A stretch of DNA of 64,000 nt. Source: Sulfuritalea sp. GTDB lineage: Bacteria; Pseudomonadota; Gammaproteobacteria; Burkholderiales; Rhodocyclaceae. The notes under the pieces were generated by a model, which saw nothing but the letters and a program-made list of their open reading frames with translations, was not told where the DNA came from and searched no databases. Every line of letters begins with the position of its first letter. Positions within the stretch are counted from its first letter, which is position 1. The DNA lies in NCBI GenBank assembly GCA_016712985.1, contig JADJQA010000015.1:62001-126000 (forward strand), written 5' to 3'. Positions 44,372 through 52,862 of this stretch are shown here, one piece after another. A program made the position numbers and the translations under genes.

Positions 44372-46162
44372 ATGCAGCTTCTGATTCTGGTTTTCAGGAT
44401 TATTCCGGAAGACTGGCATCGCCGGTTTTTTTGTCTGATTATTCTCTACGTCGTGCTGGGCATATTCGAAATGCTCGGGGTCGCGTCAATTCTTCCGTTT
44501 GTCGCCCTCCTCGCCGATCCACAGGCGCTCGACAGATCATTCGTCGCGGAAATCCTGGAATCGATTACATCCCTCCGGTTGAGCAGTGTGCCGGTCCATT
44601 GGATCGGAGTCGTCGTCCTGACTCTCTTTCTTGCAACGAACGTGTTGGCCCTGGTGTCGACATGGCTGTCGGTGCGTTTTTCCAATCGACTTGCGGTTCG
44701 CCTGGCCACCGATGTGGCTGCAAGATACTTTGCCCAGGGTTACGGATTTTTGCGTTCGCAAAGTCCGTCTCTGTTGTCCAATTACACCGTTCGAGAAGTC
44801 GAGAAGATCGTTTCCGGCGGGGTGCTGCAACTCTGTCTTTTGGTCAGTCGCTCATTTCAGGTCGGGCTCATCTTTCTGCTGCTGGCAATAGTGTCGCCTG
44901 TCTTCTCACTGGTCTTTATGTTGGTTTCCCTGTTTCTATACCTGTTCTTTTACAGAATACTCAAGGGGCGGCTGTCTGTGGCGGGAGAGGATCTGATCAG
45001 GTCGTCGGGAAATGCGGCCAACTCGGCCGACGAGCTATACTCCGGCGCCAAGGAGATCATGGTGCGTGGAAATCTCGACTACTTCCTCGGCGACCTCCGC
45101 AAATGGCTGTTGCGCCGGGGTGCTGCAGATGAGATCGCCCGTGTGTACCCCATCGTTCCTAAGTATGCCATCGAACTTGCTGCGTTTTCGGCAATCCTGA
45201 CTATCCCGATTTACAAGTCGTGGGTCGGCGACGAGTATCAATCCATTATCCCCTTCATGGCCTTGTTCGCGTATGCGGGATACCGCCTGCTTCCCTCGCT
45301 GCAGCAGGTCTTTGCAGCGGTGAGTACGCTCCGGTTCGTTGGGCCGACGATCGAGTACTTCAGTGTCTTCTTCAAGGAGGTGCCGACTCAGGTGCAGCGC
45401 TCTTCGTCCGTGCTGGGTTCCTTTTCTACGATTTCCGTGCGCGCGGTCTCGTATGTCTACCCTGGGACCGAGAAGCCCACGCTTAACGCTTTGTCGTTCG
45501 ATATCAAGTATGGAGAAAAAGTCGCAATCATCGGTGTTTCCGGGGCGGGGAAGAGTACGCTTATCGACCTCTTGCTTGGGCTGATCGAGCCCTCCGCAGG
45601 CGAACTAAGGGTGGACGGCATCGATTGTTCGCGCCAGGGACTCGTGTGGGAAAAGGGAAGTCTGGGCTACGCGCCACAATCTCCGATGATGTTAAACACG
45701 ACGATTGCAGAAAACATCGCTTTTGGTGCTTCCGGGGGAGGCATCGACATCGCGAGATGCATAGAGGTCGCTAAGATGGCACGCATTCACGACGTTATCG
45801 AGGGGCTGCCCGACGGCTATGAGACTTCATTCGGCAACGACGGCATTGTCCTGTCCGGTGGCGAATGCCAGCGGATATCGATTGCCCGGGCCCTCTATCA
45901 ATCACCGGCGGTGGCGGTTTTCGATGAGCCTACCAGCGCGCTGGATCCGCAGGGGTCGCGCCATCTGATCGGGAACCTGTGCGATCACGCACTTGGCGTA
46001 ACAACCATCGTGGTCACCCACGACTGGGATGTTCTCGATCTGTTCGACAGGATAATCGTGCTTGGCAACGGTAGCGTGCTTGCCGAAGGCAGCTTCTCCG
46101 ACGTAGAGGCCCGCGTAGCCTCAATGAAGCATGCGCAAGCCCAGCATCGGACAGCAATCTGA
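44372..46162 (+). CDS. MsbA-like ABC transporter (fused permease and ATPase)
   Basis: A 596-residue half-transporter. Six membrane helices occupy about residues 15-330 (LILYVVLGIFEMLGVASILPF, LILVLTLFLATNVLAL-like segments), followed by the ATPase domain: Walker A GVSGAGKSTL, Q-loop APQSPMML, signature LSGGECQRISIARAL, Walker B VAVFDEPTSALD and the H-loop VVTHDWD. It should export or flip a lipid-linked glycan or glycolipid as a dimer. AAGAGGG supports the ATG at 44372. It is the only transporter of the glycan cluster in this window. Confidence 0.93.
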   Translation: MQLLILVFRIIPEDWHRRFFCLIILYVVLGIFEMLGVASILPFVALLADPQALDRSFVAEILESITSLRLSSVPVHWIGVVVLTLFLATNVLALVSTWLSVRFSNRLAVRLATDVAARYFAQGYGFLRSQSPSLLSNYTVREVEKIVSGGVLQLCLLVSRSFQVGLIFLLLAIVSPVFSLVFMLVSLFLYLFFYRILKGRLSVAGEDLIRSSGNAANSADELYSGAKEIMVRGNLDYFLGDLRKWLLRRGAADEIARVYPIVPKYAIELAAFSAILTIPIYKSWVGDEYQSIIPFMALFAYAGYRLLPSLQQVFAAVSTLRFVGPTIEYFSVFFKEVPTQVQRSSSVLGSFSTISVRAVSYVYPGTEKPTLNALSFDIKYGEKVAIIGVSGAGKSTLIDLLLGLIEPSAGELRVDGIDCSRQGLVWEKGSLGYAPQSPMMLNTTIAENIAFGASGGGIDIARCIEVAKMARIHDVIEGLPDGYETSFGNDGIVLSGGECQRISIARALYQSPAVAVFDEPTSALDPQGSRHLIGNLCDHALGVTTIVVTHDWDVLDLFDRIIVLGNGSVLAEGSFSDVEARVASMKHAQAQHRTAI

Positions 46163-46258
46163 AGATTGAGCAGGGGTGACAGCCAGAGAGCCCATAAAGG
46201 TCGCGGCTGCTGTGTTTGATGGCGACAATCAGCAGTTTTGGCAATGAAAGATATTTGA

Positions 46259-47080
46259 ATGTCGATTATTCGATTTTTTTATGCCGTTTTCCGTCCGCTG
46301 TTGTCGGGAGTGCTTACCGATACTTTTCTGCTTTCCTTGGTCAGAGAGCGGCAACATCTTCTTGTCATCGCGCCGCCGAAGGTGGGGTCCACCTGGCTGT
46401 CGCTCCTCCTCGAAAAACTGACCGGCTGGCGAACCTCGCTTCTCGCCCCGGCGTATTGTCAGCGCGAGCAGGAGATCGATTTGCGCTGCCTAGTTACAAA
46501 AGATACACGTCAGAGTACGTTGTTTTCCCATCTACATTTGCGTTATTCCGAATACACGGAAAAGATAATTAGCAAGTCGGGATTGAAGTGCGTATTGATG
46601 ACCCGGAACATCTATGACACCGTCGTCAGTCTCGTCGATCATTGCGACAAGTACAGTCTCCGTATGCCCATCTTTTTCATGACCGAGGGGGATTGGAAAG
46701 GTCTGAGTCACGAAGAGAAAGTCGATCGCATCGTGGATCTGGCGGTTCCATGGTATTTCAACTTCTATGCGGGCTGGTTCTCCAATCTGGAAAGGCTGGG
46801 TGGACTAATAAGTGTTGTCAGCTACGAAGATCTGGCTTCGGCGCCTGCAAGCGAACTCCAGCGGCTTTACGAAAAGTTCGGCCTTGACCAAGCGCTGACG
46901 CCGCACGAAGCAGTACTCGCGAGCGCCGGGCAGACTACCCTGAGAAACGTCGGTATCACTGGCCGCGGCGCGGCGTTACCACCATCGGCAATCGAGAAAA
47001 TTGAACGTATGGCCTCCTACTATCCGTCTATTCGTTTTACTCGTATTGGCATTGTTCGAGCCGTGCCTGCACAGCCCTGA
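46259..47080 (+). CDS. PAPS-dependent sulfotransferase
   Basis: A 273-residue sulfotransferase. The 5'-phosphosulfate loop is IAPPKVGSTWLSLLL near residues 35-50 and the 3'-phosphate motif is VLMTRNIYDTVVSL, both near-consensus for cytosolic/carbohydrate sulfotransferases. The N-terminus is hydrophobic (IIRFFYAVFRPLL) and may associate with the membrane. Transfer of sulfate from PAPS to a glycan hydroxyl is predicted; PAPS synthesis genes are not in the window. No good ribosome binding site precedes ATG 46259. Confidence 0.88.
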   Translation: MSIIRFFYAVFRPLLSGVLTDTFLLSLVRERQHLLVIAPPKVGSTWLSLLLEKLTGWRTSLLAPAYCQREQEIDLRCLVTKDTRQSTLFSHLHLRYSEYTEKIISKSGLKCVLMTRNIYDTVVSLVDHCDKYSLRMPIFFMTEGDWKGLSHEEKVDRIVDLAVPWYFNFYAGWFSNLERLGGLISVVSYEDLASAPASELQRLYEKFGLDQALTPHEAVLASAGQTTLRNVGITGRGAALPPSAIEKIERMASYYPSIRFTRIGIVRAVPAQP

Positions 47081-47242
47081 AAGACCTACAGGCAAAGCTT
47101 GCCAAACGTGGCGGGGTTCTTTGCCAGATCGGGAACCAGTTTAGTGATGCATTGTGCAGACCATCCCTGTCGGTCATGTATCATTCCGACTCCTCATTTC
47201 GTGCCACTTTCCCTTGAGCAGTGGAGCGGCGCATGTCTTGCA

Positions 47243-47256
47243 GGCTAGCGCTAGCC
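47243..47256. promoter_or_regulatory. Perfect 14-base palindrome upstream of the CDP-sugar genes
   Basis: GGCTAGCGCTAGCC is a perfect palindrome with no spacer, 33 bases before the RfbF start codon. It lies in the 209-base gap after the sulfotransferase gene. It may be an operator or just a restriction-like palindrome; no promoter box next to it is convincing. Confidence 0.35.
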
Positions 47257-47289
47257 AGTCGACTGCACCTTGCCATTCAGAGTACATCC

Positions 47290-48070
47290 ATGAAAGCAGT
47301 GATTCTTGCCGGTGGGCTAGGTACGCGCATCAGCGAAGAAACTGTTTCGCGGCCCAAGCCAATGATAGAGATCGGTGGCAAGCCCATTCTCTGGCACATC
47401 ATGAAGATCTATTCCGCTCACGGCATCAATGATTTCATCGTTTGTTGCGGCTACAAGGGCTACATGATCAAGGAGTATTTCGCGAACTACTTCCTCCATA
47501 TGTCGGACGTGACGTTCGACATGCAGAGAAACGAGATGGAGGTTCTAAATCGTTATGCCGAGCCGTGGCGCGTCACGCTCGTCGATACCGGCGAGAACAC
47601 GCATGACCGGCGGGCGACTCAAGCGCGTTGCCGAACATCTGAAGGACGAGGAAGCGTTCTGCTTCACCTATGGTGACGGGGTGTCGAATGTCGATGTCTC
47701 AGCTTCGATCAAGTTTCACCGCAGCCATGGCAAGTTGGCTACCGTCACCGCCGTGCAGCCGGCAGGTCGATACGGTGCGCTGGATATGACGGGTTCCTGC
47801 GTCAAGGGTTTTGTGGAAAAGCCCAAAGGCGATGGTGGCTGGGTCAACGGGGGCTACTTTGTGCTTTCTCCCGGGTGCCTGCGCTTCATCGAAGGTGATC
47901 CCACATCCTGGGAGGCGGAGCCATTGGCAGAATTGGCTCGCCAGGAAAATTTTATGGCCTTTGAACATCCCGGCTTCTGGCAGCCGATGGACACGCTGCG
48001 CGACAAGAATCAGCTTGAGGAGCTTTGGCAGGCCGGTACGGCCCCTGGAAGGTCTGGCAGTGAATCCTGA
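47290..48070 (+). pseudogene. rfbF: Glucose-1-phosphate cytidylyltransferase, frameshifted
   Basis: A CDP-glucose synthase, 259 residues after repair. MKAVILAGGLGTRISEETV-x-x-PKPMIEIGGKPILWHIM is the RfbF signature; DFIVCCGYKGYMIKEYFANY follows. The raw frame breaks near 47603: AACACGCATGACC has one extra C, and without it the protein continues TMTGGRLKRVAEHLKDEEAF, FTYGDGVSNVD, FVEKPKGDGGWVNGGYFVL to the stop at 48070. The ATG at 47290 begins the domain. It supplies CDP-glucose to RfbG, whose start overlaps its end by 11 bases. Confidence 0.9.
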
Positions 48071-49136
48071 TTTCTGGCGTGGCAAGCGAGTATTCCTGAC
48101 GGGGCATACGGGGTTCAAGGGGAGCTGGCTGTGCATGCTGCTCCGCTCCCTCGGAGCAACGATTCATGGTTACGCCTTGGCGCCACCTACCACGCCGTCG
48201 CTATTTGTCGAGGCAGGCGTTGACTCGATGCTGGCATCGCATACCTTGGCTGACATCAGGGATCTTGCCGCATTGACCGATGCGCTGGTGCGTGCCAACC
48301 CGGAGGTCGTCCTTCATCTCGCAGCCCAGCCGCTGGTGCGCTATTCCTACCGCGAGCCGGTGGAGACTTTTGCCGTCAACGTGATGGGGACGGTCAATCT
48401 GCTGGAGGCCGTCCGCCAGCATGGCGGTGTTCGTACCATTGTCAATGTGACTACCGACAAGTGCTACGAAAATCGCGAATGGGTCTGGCCGTATCGGGAG
48501 AATGAAGCGATCGGTGGCCACGACCCTTATTCAGCGAGCAAGGGGTGTGCAGAACTGGTCACTGCGGCTTATCGCACTGCGTTTTTCGCCGCCAGCGGGG
48601 TGAGCGTGGCAACTGCTCGTGCCGGGAACGTGATCGGTGGCGGCGACTGGGCGGATGATCGCCTGATACCGGATTTTCTCCGGGCGATTGATCGGGGCGT
48701 TGAACTGGTGATTCGTTCGCCGCGGGCAACACGGCCGTGGCAGCATGTGCTTGAGCCACTTTCGGGCTATCTGATGCTTGCTGAGCAGTTGTTCGGCCAG
48801 GGCGCGGAGTGTGCCGAAGGGTGGAATTTTGGCCCGAGTCAAGAAGATGCCAAGCCGGTCGAATGGCTGCTCAGGGAGTTTGCAAAAGCATTCCCCGGCA
48901 TGAGTTGGCGAACCGAATCAAGCACCCTGCACGAAGCACATGCCCTCAGTCTGGATAGCAGCAAAGCGCACCATCGTCTGGGTTGGCGCCCACGGTGGAG
49001 TTTGCAGACGGCACTTGTCCGCACAGCATCTTGGCACAAGGCGTGGCGGAACAGTGAAGACATGGCCGCCTTCACGCAAGCGCAGATCGAGTTGTACAGG
49101 CAGTCGGGCTTGGAGGCGGATTGTGGGGCAGCTTGA
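48060..49136 (+). CDS. rfbG: CDP-glucose 4,6-dehydratase
   Basis: A 358-residue CDP-glucose 4,6-dehydratase making CDP-4-keto-6-deoxyglucose. The start GTG at 48060 gives VNPDFWRGKRVFLTGHTGFKG, the classic RfbG N-terminus with the NAD loop. HLAAQPLVRYSYREPVETF, VTTDKCYENREWVWPY (catalytic D, K), HDPYSASKGCAELV (Tyr/Lys) and GNVIGGGDWADDRLIPD are all consensus. It is coupled to rfbF and to the following epimerase. The complete motif set makes the assignment secure. Confidence 0.96.
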   Translation: MNPDFWRGKRVFLTGHTGFKGSWLCMLLRSLGATIHGYALAPPTTPSLFVEAGVDSMLASHTLADIRDLAALTDALVRANPEVVLHLAAQPLVRYSYREPVETFAVNVMGTVNLLEAVRQHGGVRTIVNVTTDKCYENREWVWPYRENEAIGGHDPYSASKGCAELVTAAYRTAFFAASGVSVATARAGNVIGGGDWADDRLIPDFLRAIDRGVELVIRSPRATRPWQHVLEPLSGYLMLAEQLFGQGAECAEGWNFGPSQEDAKPVEWLLREFAKAFPGMSWRTESSTLHEAHALSLDSSKAHHRLGWRPRWSLQTALVRTASWHKAWRNSEDMAAFTQAQIELYRQSGLEADCGAA

Positions 49137-49683
49137 GGTTTCCGCCACTTCGCTTGTCGGGCTGAAAATCATTCAACGACGTTGCATTGAAGATAGCCGC
49201 GGCTATTTCTCGCGGCTTTTCTGTACTGAGGAATTTGCTGCCGTTGGCTGGAACAGGTCCATCGCTCAAATCAACCACACCTACACTGCCAAGCGTGGCA
49301 CGGTGCGGGGCATGCACTTCCAGTTGCCACCGCATGCCGAAATCAAGCTCGTAAGCTGCCTGCGCGGAGAAATTTTCGATGTTGCCGTCGACCTGCGCAA
49401 CGATTCGCCGACATTCCTCAAGTGGCATGGTGAAGTTCTCTCAGCCGACAATCGACGCAGCCTTCTGATTCCAGAGGGCTTTGCTCATGGCTTTCAGACA
49501 TTGACCGAAGACTGCGAATTGCTCTACCTGCACTCCGCAGCTTATGTTCCTGCCGCCGAAGCAGCGTTGAACGCCGCTGACCCGAAACTTGCCATCGCCT
49601 GGCCATTGGCCATCGCTGAACTTTCCGAACGCGACAGAAATCACCCTCTGCTGGAAGCGGGCTACGAGGGTATCTCTAAATGA
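49123..49683 (+). CDS. dTDP-4-dehydrorhamnose 3,5-epimerase-like protein (CDP-sugar epimerase)
   Basis: A 186-residue RmlC-like cupin. The start GTG at 49123 is preceded by TGGAGG. Family motifs are EDSRGYFSRLFC, QINHTYTAKRGTVRGMHFQ (catalytic His), LVSCLRGEIFDVAVDLR and IPEGFAHGFQTL. In the context of rfbF and rfbG the substrate is expected to be CDP-4-keto-6-deoxyglucose, epimerised at C3, C5 or both. Its stop overlaps the C-methyltransferase start (ATGA), as expected for consecutive pathway enzymes. Confidence 0.9.
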   Translation: MGQLEVSATSLVGLKIIQRRCIEDSRGYFSRLFCTEEFAAVGWNRSIAQINHTYTAKRGTVRGMHFQLPPHAEIKLVSCLRGEIFDVAVDLRNDSPTFLKWHGEVLSADNRRSLLIPEGFAHGFQTLTEDCELLYLHSAAYVPAAEAALNAADPKLAIAWPLAIAELSERDRNHPLLEAGYEGISK

Positions 49684-50906
49684 AATGTCGCCACTGCAGC
49701 AATCCCCTCCAACACGTCTTTCTCGATCTTGGCTTCGCCCCGCCGTCCAATGCCTACCTATCCGAGAACGACTTGCACGCGCCGGAAACCTGGTTTCCGC
49801 TCAAACTCCATGTGTGCGAAAACTGTTGGTTCGTCCAAACTGAAGACTACGCCCGCGCCGACGAACTCTTTCGTCACGACTATGCCTATTTTTCATCTAC
49901 CTCAACCACCTGGCTTGAACACGCGCGGTGCTACTCGGACACCATGCGTCAGCGCCTCGCCCTCGACAAAAACAGCTTCGTCATCGAAGTTGCCTCCAAT
50001 GACGGCTACCTGTTGAAAAATTTCGTCGCGGCCGGTATCCCCTGTCTGGGCATCGAGCCCACCGCCAGCACCGCAGCCGCCGCTGAAGCTCTCGGCATCC
50101 CCGTCCTGCGCGAGTTTTTCGGCGAGCAGACGGCTCGCCAGCTTGCCGCTCAAGGCAAACAGGCCGATCTCATCCTCGGCAACAATGTCTATGCCCATGT
50201 ACCAGACATCAACGACTTTACCGCTGGTCTCAAGGCTGCACTCAAGCCCACTGGCACGATCACACTGGAATTTCCTCACCTGCTGCGTTTGATTCAGGAA
50301 GCCCAGTTCGACACTGTTCACCACGAGCACTTTTCCTACCTTTCTCTGCACACCGTCCGGCACATCTTCCAGCAAGCGGGTCTGCGCGTTTGGCATGTCG
50401 AACAACTGACAACGCATGGCGGCAGCCTGCGTGTGTTCGGTTGTCACCACTCTGACCCCAGACCAGAAACGCCGGCCGTCGAGGAACTCATCCGGTCCGA
50501 AGAAGATGGCGGCTTGTGCAACCTCGAAACCTACGGGCAATTTCAGGCACGTGCCGAAGCTATCAAGCACGACTTTCTTGCCTTCCTGATCGAAAAAAAG
50601 CGCAGCGGCGAAAGTGTAGCGGCCTACGGCGCTGCCGCCAAAGGCAACACACTCCTGAATTTCGCCGGCATCAGGCCAGACCTTTTGCCCTACGTATGCG
50701 ATGCCGCGCCTTCAAAACAGGGGCGCTATCTTCCCGGCAGCCACATCCCGATCCTGTCGCCTGCCGCACTGATGGAGTGCAAACCCGAATACGTGATCAT
50801 CCTGCCCTGGAACATAGCGGCTGAGGTGCGGCAACAAAACGCCTGCGTGGGCGATTGGGGTGGCAAGTTTGTCGTGGCTGTCCCTGCGCTTCAGGTTCTC
50901 GTTTGA
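49680..50906 (+). CDS. Sugar C-methyltransferase (TylCIII/NovU-like)
   Basis: A 408-residue C-methyltransferase of three domains: an N-terminal zinc-finger-like part with C-x-x-C and C-x-x-C (MKCRHCSN, HVCENCWFVQ), a SAM domain (VIEVASNDGYLLKNF, LGNNVYAHVPDI), and a C-terminal PF08484-like domain (AAYGAAAKGNTLLNFAGI, SKQGRYLPGSHIPILSP). The catalytic HHEHFSYLS segment is present. Enzymes of this type add a branching methyl group to C3 of 4-keto-6-deoxysugars, as in mycarose, noviose and virenose synthesis. Here it lies directly after CDP-sugar genes, so the acceptor is probably CDP-linked. Confidence 0.88.
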   Translation: MKCRHCSNPLQHVFLDLGFAPPSNAYLSENDLHAPETWFPLKLHVCENCWFVQTEDYARADELFRHDYAYFSSTSTTWLEHARCYSDTMRQRLALDKNSFVIEVASNDGYLLKNFVAAGIPCLGIEPTASTAAAAEALGIPVLREFFGEQTARQLAAQGKQADLILGNNVYAHVPDINDFTAGLKAALKPTGTITLEFPHLLRLIQEAQFDTVHHEHFSYLSLHTVRHIFQQAGLRVWHVEQLTTHGGSLRVFGCHHSDPRPETPAVEELIRSEEDGGLCNLETYGQFQARAEAIKHDFLAFLIEKKRSGESVAAYGAAAKGNTLLNFAGIRPDLLPYVCDAAPSKQGRYLPGSHIPILSPAALMECKPEYVIILPWNIAAEVRQQNACVGDWGGKFVVAVPALQVLV

Positions 50907-50937
50907 TCGCCGTCCCGCCAGCGCCGACTATTGCGCC

Positions 50938-51810
50938 ATGCGAGTCCTTCTGACCGGAGCGAGTGGATTTCTGGGGCGATATGTCCTCAGCCAACTGACA
51001 CGACAGGGAATCGATGTCGTCGTCGTTGGGCGTTCGCGCCCTGCTGTGCATGGGGGAGACTTCATCGAGGCTGATCTTCTGCAAAAGGAAGATTGCTCGG
51101 CCGCCGTTCAGCGAGCCCGGGCGACCCACCTGATCCATCTGGCGTGGTATGCCGAGCACGGGAACTACTGGGAATCGCCCCTGAATCTTCGGTGGCTGGA
51201 AGGCTCCATTCAGCTAGTTGAGGCCTTTTGCTCCGCAGGTGGGCGGAAGGTTGTAGCGGCGGGCACCTGTGCCGAATACGATTGGTCATGCGGCTATTGC
51301 CGAGAAGACGCCTCGCCACTGGCGCCGGCCAGCATGTATGGCACAGCGAAAGATGCAACCCGGCGTCTTGCCGCCGTAGTTTGCGGCGCTCATCAGATAG
51401 CTTTCGCCTGGGGCCGGATTTTCCTGCCTTATGGTCAGGGCGAGGACAGTCGGCGGCTGATACCCTCCTTGATCGAGGTCTTTCAGGGAAGGAGATTGCC
51501 TTTTGGCGTCAACGCTATCGCCTACCGGGATTTTCTGCACGCCGAGGATGTTGCCCGAGGCTTCCTGAGCCTTCTCCTCTCCGATGCCGCAGGAAACTAC
51601 AACATCTCGTCAGGACAACCGACACAGATCGCCGAAGTGGTTCGCCTGATTGCGAGCGCCTTCGGTGGCGATGCTAGCGACGTTCTCGATTTATCAACTG
51701 AGCGGCCTAGTGAGCCGGAAATGCTGATCGGCGATTGCCAAAAACTGAAGGCTCTCGGATGGCAGCCTGTGCATTCGATCGCCAGTATCGTGGCCAGCCA
51801 AGGAGCATGA
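50938..51810 (+). CDS. NAD-dependent epimerase/dehydratase (putative 4-ketoreductase)
   Basis: A 290-residue extended SDR. MRVLLTGASGFLGRYVL carries the NAD(P) loop; LIHLAWYAEHGNYW, AGTCAEYDW (catalytic Thr-like position) and Y-x-x-x-K in ASMYGTAKDA are visible. By position after the C-methyltransferase it probably reduces the 4-keto group to finish the CDP-deoxysugar. Alternatively it is an epimerase. Its stop overlaps the next methyltransferase start (ATGA). Confidence 0.85.
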   Translation: MRVLLTGASGFLGRYVLSQLTRQGIDVVVVGRSRPAVHGGDFIEADLLQKEDCSAAVQRARATHLIHLAWYAEHGNYWESPLNLRWLEGSIQLVEAFCSAGGRKVVAAGTCAEYDWSCGYCREDASPLAPASMYGTAKDATRRLAAVVCGAHQIAFAWGRIFLPYGQGEDSRRLIPSLIEVFQGRRLPFGVNAIAYRDFLHAEDVARGFLSLLLSDAAGNYNISSGQPTQIAEVVRLIASAFGGDASDVLDLSTERPSEPEMLIGDCQKLKALGWQPVHSIASIVASQGA

Positions 51811-52862
51811 TGCAGAACGAGCGCGAGTTGTATCGGGTCGAGCAGCTGCCGATCTTCCAGAATCGGATGTATGAGTCAGCCCGAGAGGCGCGCGAATGCC
51901 CGCGCGGCGATGTTCGATTGGTTCAGAACCTTGCAACGGGGCTGATCTACAACGCCGATTTTCATCCTGAATTAATGCTGTACGACACTCGTTATCAAAA
52001 TGAACAAGCGGTGAGCCCGCAGTTTCGCGGGCATCTTGATACTGTTGTGCGAATTGTCGAGCGAACCATGGGGCGTGTAGGCTTGGTCGAAGTCGGGTGC
52101 GGCAAGGGCTACTTTCTAAACCTTCTGTCTGAATGCGGTTTCGACATTACCGGTTTCGACCCCACTTACGAAGGGAGCAATCCTCGCGTCAAGCGGCACT
52201 ATTTTGAGCCGGGAGTCGGAATTACGGCGCAAGGCCTGATTCTTCGGCATGTGCTCGAACATGTGCAGGATCCGCTGCCGTTTCTGCAAAACTTGCTTGC
52301 AGCCAACTCCGGTGCGGGTCTGATCTATGTCGAGGTTCCCTGCTTCGATTGGATATGTGAGCATCGCGCCTGGTTCGACGTGTTCTACGAACATGTCAAT
52401 TATTTCCGCTTGGCAGATTTTCAGCGCATGTTCGGCCACATTATCGAGAGCGGACGGCTTTTCGGCGGGCAATACCTTTATGTGGTCGCGGACCTGAACA
52501 GCCTGCAAACTCCACGGATCGAAATTCGGGACGAGATCACGTTTCCCGATGACTTTTTGCGCAGTCTCGACGATGACACAATGCACGAAACCTCTGCGGT
52601 GTGGGGGGGGGCATCCAAGGGCGTAATCTTCACCCTGCTAAGGGTGCGACGCGGGCATCCCATCGAAATTGTCATCGATATCAACCCGGCCAAGCAGGGG
52701 AGGTTTCTTCCAGTAACCGGCCTCAGGATTCATTCTCCAAAGGAGGGTCTCGCAAGGCTCTCCGCGGGAGCCACGCTTTACATCATGAACTCAAACTACC
52801 TGGAAGAGATCAAACAAATGTCGAATAATACGTATAGATATCTGAGCATCGATCATGATTGA
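51807..52862 (+). CDS. Methyltransferase with PF08484-like C-terminal domain
   Basis: A 351-residue class I methyltransferase. Motif I is LVEVGCGKGYFLNLL, with LRHVLEHVQDPLPFL, then EVPCFDWICEHRAWF and FYEHVNYFRLADF where the C-methyltransferases have HHEHFSY. The C-terminal SAVWGGASKGVIFTLL and IDINPAKQGRFLPVTGLRI match the C-terminal domain of the C-methyltransferase at 49680-50906, but the zinc-finger-like N-terminus is absent. It may be a second sugar C- or O-methyltransferase. AGGAG lies before the ATG at 51807. Confidence 0.82.
   Translation: MMQNERELYRVEQLPIFQNRMYESAREARECPRGDVRLVQNLATGLIYNADFHPELMLYDTRYQNEQAVSPQFRGHLDTVVRIVERTMGRVGLVEVGCGKGYFLNLLSECGFDITGFDPTYEGSNPRVKRHYFEPGVGITAQGLILRHVLEHVQDPLPFLQNLLAANSGAGLIYVEVPCFDWICEHRAWFDVFYEHVNYFRLADFQRMFGHIIESGRLFGGQYLYVVADLNSLQTPRIEIRDEITFPDDFLRSLDDDTMHETSAVWGGASKGVIFTLLRVRRGHPIEIVIDINPAKQGRFLPVTGLRIHSPKEGLARLSAGATLYIMNSNYLEEIKQMSNNTYRYLSIDHD

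Noticed and set aside
46068..46077. Partial ops-like sequence GGTAGCGTG
   Set aside because: It lies inside the ABC transporter coding sequence near its 3' end and lacks the GGC start of the ops element; probably chance.
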